Source: Bacteroides cutis (lineage in GTDB: Bacteria > Bacteroidota > Bacteroidia > Bacteroidales > Bacteroidaceae). From it: 64,000 nt of DNA. Location: positions 124,001 to 188,000 of the forward strand of contig NZ_OEST01000006.1 in assembly GCF_900241005.1 (NCBI RefSeq), read 5' to 3'. The notes beneath the pieces are model-generated. The model saw only the letters and a program-made list of their open reading frames with translations. It ran no database searches and was not told the DNA's origin. Below are positions 62,983 through 64,000 of the stretch, one piece after another (the stretch's first letter is position 1; each line of letters begins with the position of its first letter). A program made the translations under genes and the position numbers.

Positions 62983-64000
62983 ATGAAGCGTTTTATATTA
63001 TTGTTGGTGATATGTTGTTATGTTGTGGGGGACTTTTATGCAAAAGTGCCCACAACATACAATAAAATTCGTTTGACGGATAATTGGGAATTTCTTCGGC
63101 AAGATGTTGGAAATATATGGGAGTTGGTGCGTCCGGTAAAGAAAGGACAACCAGAAGAACAACCGATATGGACGAAGGTAACGTTACCCCATTGTTTTAA
63201 TGCTGAGGATGCTGTTGATCCAGATGTGAATTATTATCAAGGGCCGGGGTGGTATAAAACCCGTTTGAAGTTAAATAACCCTTATCCGAATGGAAGAATT
63301 GTTTTGGAATTTGAAGGAGCCGGACAAAAAACGGATGTATATATTTATATGACAAAAGTCGGTAGCCATGTAGGTGGTTATGATAGTTGGAATATTGATA
63401 TAACAGATGCTGTTCAAGCTTTTTTGGCGAGTAAAGAGGCTGATCGGTTTAAGGGAGAAATTCCTTTGAGTATTCGTTGTGATAATACGCGGGATGCAGA
63501 AATGATCCCGTCTGATTTATCGGATTTTAATGTGTATGGTGGTATTTATCGCTATTTAAATCTTGTATATTTACCTGAGGTTTCGTTTTCTTCTTTGAAG
63601 ATAGTACCGACACTGGATGCCAAGATGAAGAAAGCTAATCTTTCTATATCTGGAATGTTGTATAACCCAGTAGATGTCCGTAAAGCATCTGTAGAGATTG
63701 CGATAAAAAATCCTAAAGGGGAGATTGTAACCACTCGTCGGTTGGAGGATATTACTCCGTTGGGAAATTTGGATTTGATGAATATACAGCTGGATAAGCC
63801 ACAGCTTTGGGATGTGAACTCTCCTCTTTTATACACCTGTGAAGCTACAATAACGGCTAATGGGCAGAAGATGATTGCTAGCGAGCGTTTTGGCTTTCGT
63901 TCTTTTGAATTTGTAGAGAAAGGCCCCTTTCTTTTGAATGGCAGACGTCTTTTATTAAGAGGTACTCATCGTCATGAAGATCATGCAGGTGTGGGAGCGG
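62983..64000 (+). CDS. GH2 family glycosidase, 5' part (runs off window)
   Basis: Starts at the ATG at 62983 (MKRFILLLVICC signal peptide) and remains open to the window end, about 339 codons. The N-terminal jelly-roll of GH2 is clear: RLTDNWEFLRQD, VTLPHCFNAEDA, YYQGPGWYKTRLK and later GGIYRYLNLVYLPEV. The Ig-like second domain runs from about residue 200, and the start of the barrel appears as NGRRLLLRGTHRHEDHAG. Family members are beta-galactosidases, beta-glucuronidases and relatives. The catalytic glutamates lie beyond the window. It is co-transcribed with GH88. Confidence 0.88.
   Translation, partial: MKRFILLLVICCYVVGDFYAKVPTTYNKIRLTDNWEFLRQDVGNIWELVRPVKKGQPEEQPIWTKVTLPHCFNAEDAVDPDVNYYQGPGWYKTRLKLNNPYPNGRIVLEFEGAGQKTDVYIYMTKVGSHVGGYDSWNIDITDAVQAFLASKEADRFKGEIPLSIRCDNTRDAEMIPSDLSDFNVYGGIYRYLNLVYLPEVSFSSLKIVPTLDAKMKKANLSISGMLYNPVDVRKASVEIAIKNPKGEIVTTRRLEDITPLGNLDLMNIQLDKPQLWDVNSPLLYTCEATITANGQKMIASERFGFRSFEFVEKGPFLLNGRRLLLRGTHRHEDHAGVGA

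Noticed and set aside
1..64000. CRISPR arrays, rRNA genes, intact insertion sequences or phage genes
   Set aside because: No regularly spaced repeats of suitable length, no transposase or structural phage genes and no rRNA sequence were seen on either strand.

Overview
The window reads as chromosomal DNA of a gut-type Bacteroides (Bacteroidales). The basis is low-to-moderate GC, repeated Bacteroides sigma-factor -7 boxes (TAnnTTTG) upstream of genes, two hybrid two-component systems (HTCS), two GH97 enzymes, lipoproteins with Bacteroides-style lipoboxes, and many secreted glycan-degrading enzymes. No phage or intact mobile element is present. One tRNA gene has degraded, integrase-like debris beside it.

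Positions 1-14,900 are ordinary core chromosome. They hold two small outer-membrane beta-barrels, a remnant zone next to tRNA-Ala(GGC), DUF4286-ruvC, pullulanase plus a twin-ATPase ABC protein, a transaldolase-like enzyme, an LTA-synthase-like phosphotransferase, PAP2 phosphatase, an MscS channel, an endo/exonuclease-family protein, aminoacyl-histidine dipeptidase, a small membrane protein and an OmpH-like lipoprotein.

Positions 15,091-37,038 form a carbohydrate-degradation block, all on the + strand and tightly packed: PL6 lyase, a large GH28-like protein, GH27, two paralogous DUF362 membrane proteins, GH28, two GH97, GH31, GH36 and an (alpha/alpha)6-type protein. The first HTCS follows (37,180-41,265). 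No SusC/SusD pair is visible. Families GH27, GH36, retaining-type GH97 and possibly GH31 converge on alpha-galactoside-like linkages, while PL6, GH28, GH105 and GH88 point to an acidic, uronate-containing glycan.

Positions 41,419-56,142 hold the most unusual part: an operon-like run encoding a beta-propeller/diheme c-type cytochrome, a chorismatase/RidA-like protein, a cupin lipoprotein, a VOC protein, DhaK and DhaL kinase subunits, an LsrF-type aldolase/thiolase, a PQQ-like propeller, and a 1328-residue HzsA-like/diheme/SUMF1 fusion. After a terminator hairpin come a DAHP-synthase-like enzyme and a ResB-CcsA cytochrome c maturation fusion. This combines periplasmic redox proteins with a cytoplasmic kinase and aldolase for a small carbonyl or sugar substrate.

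Positions 56,283-64,000 return to glycan degradation: GH105, a second HTCS, GH88 and the start of a GH2 enzyme that runs off the window.

The key link is a shared 18-base element (consensus TTTKGWACAWTATTGCAA). It lies upstream of GH31, the cytochrome operon, GH105 and, more degenerately, GH88. In each case it sits exactly 21 or 42 bases before a -7-like box. I infer that one HTCS (or both) co-controls the glycan enzymes and the redox/kinase/aldolase operon, making them one catabolic system. The substrate is unknown.
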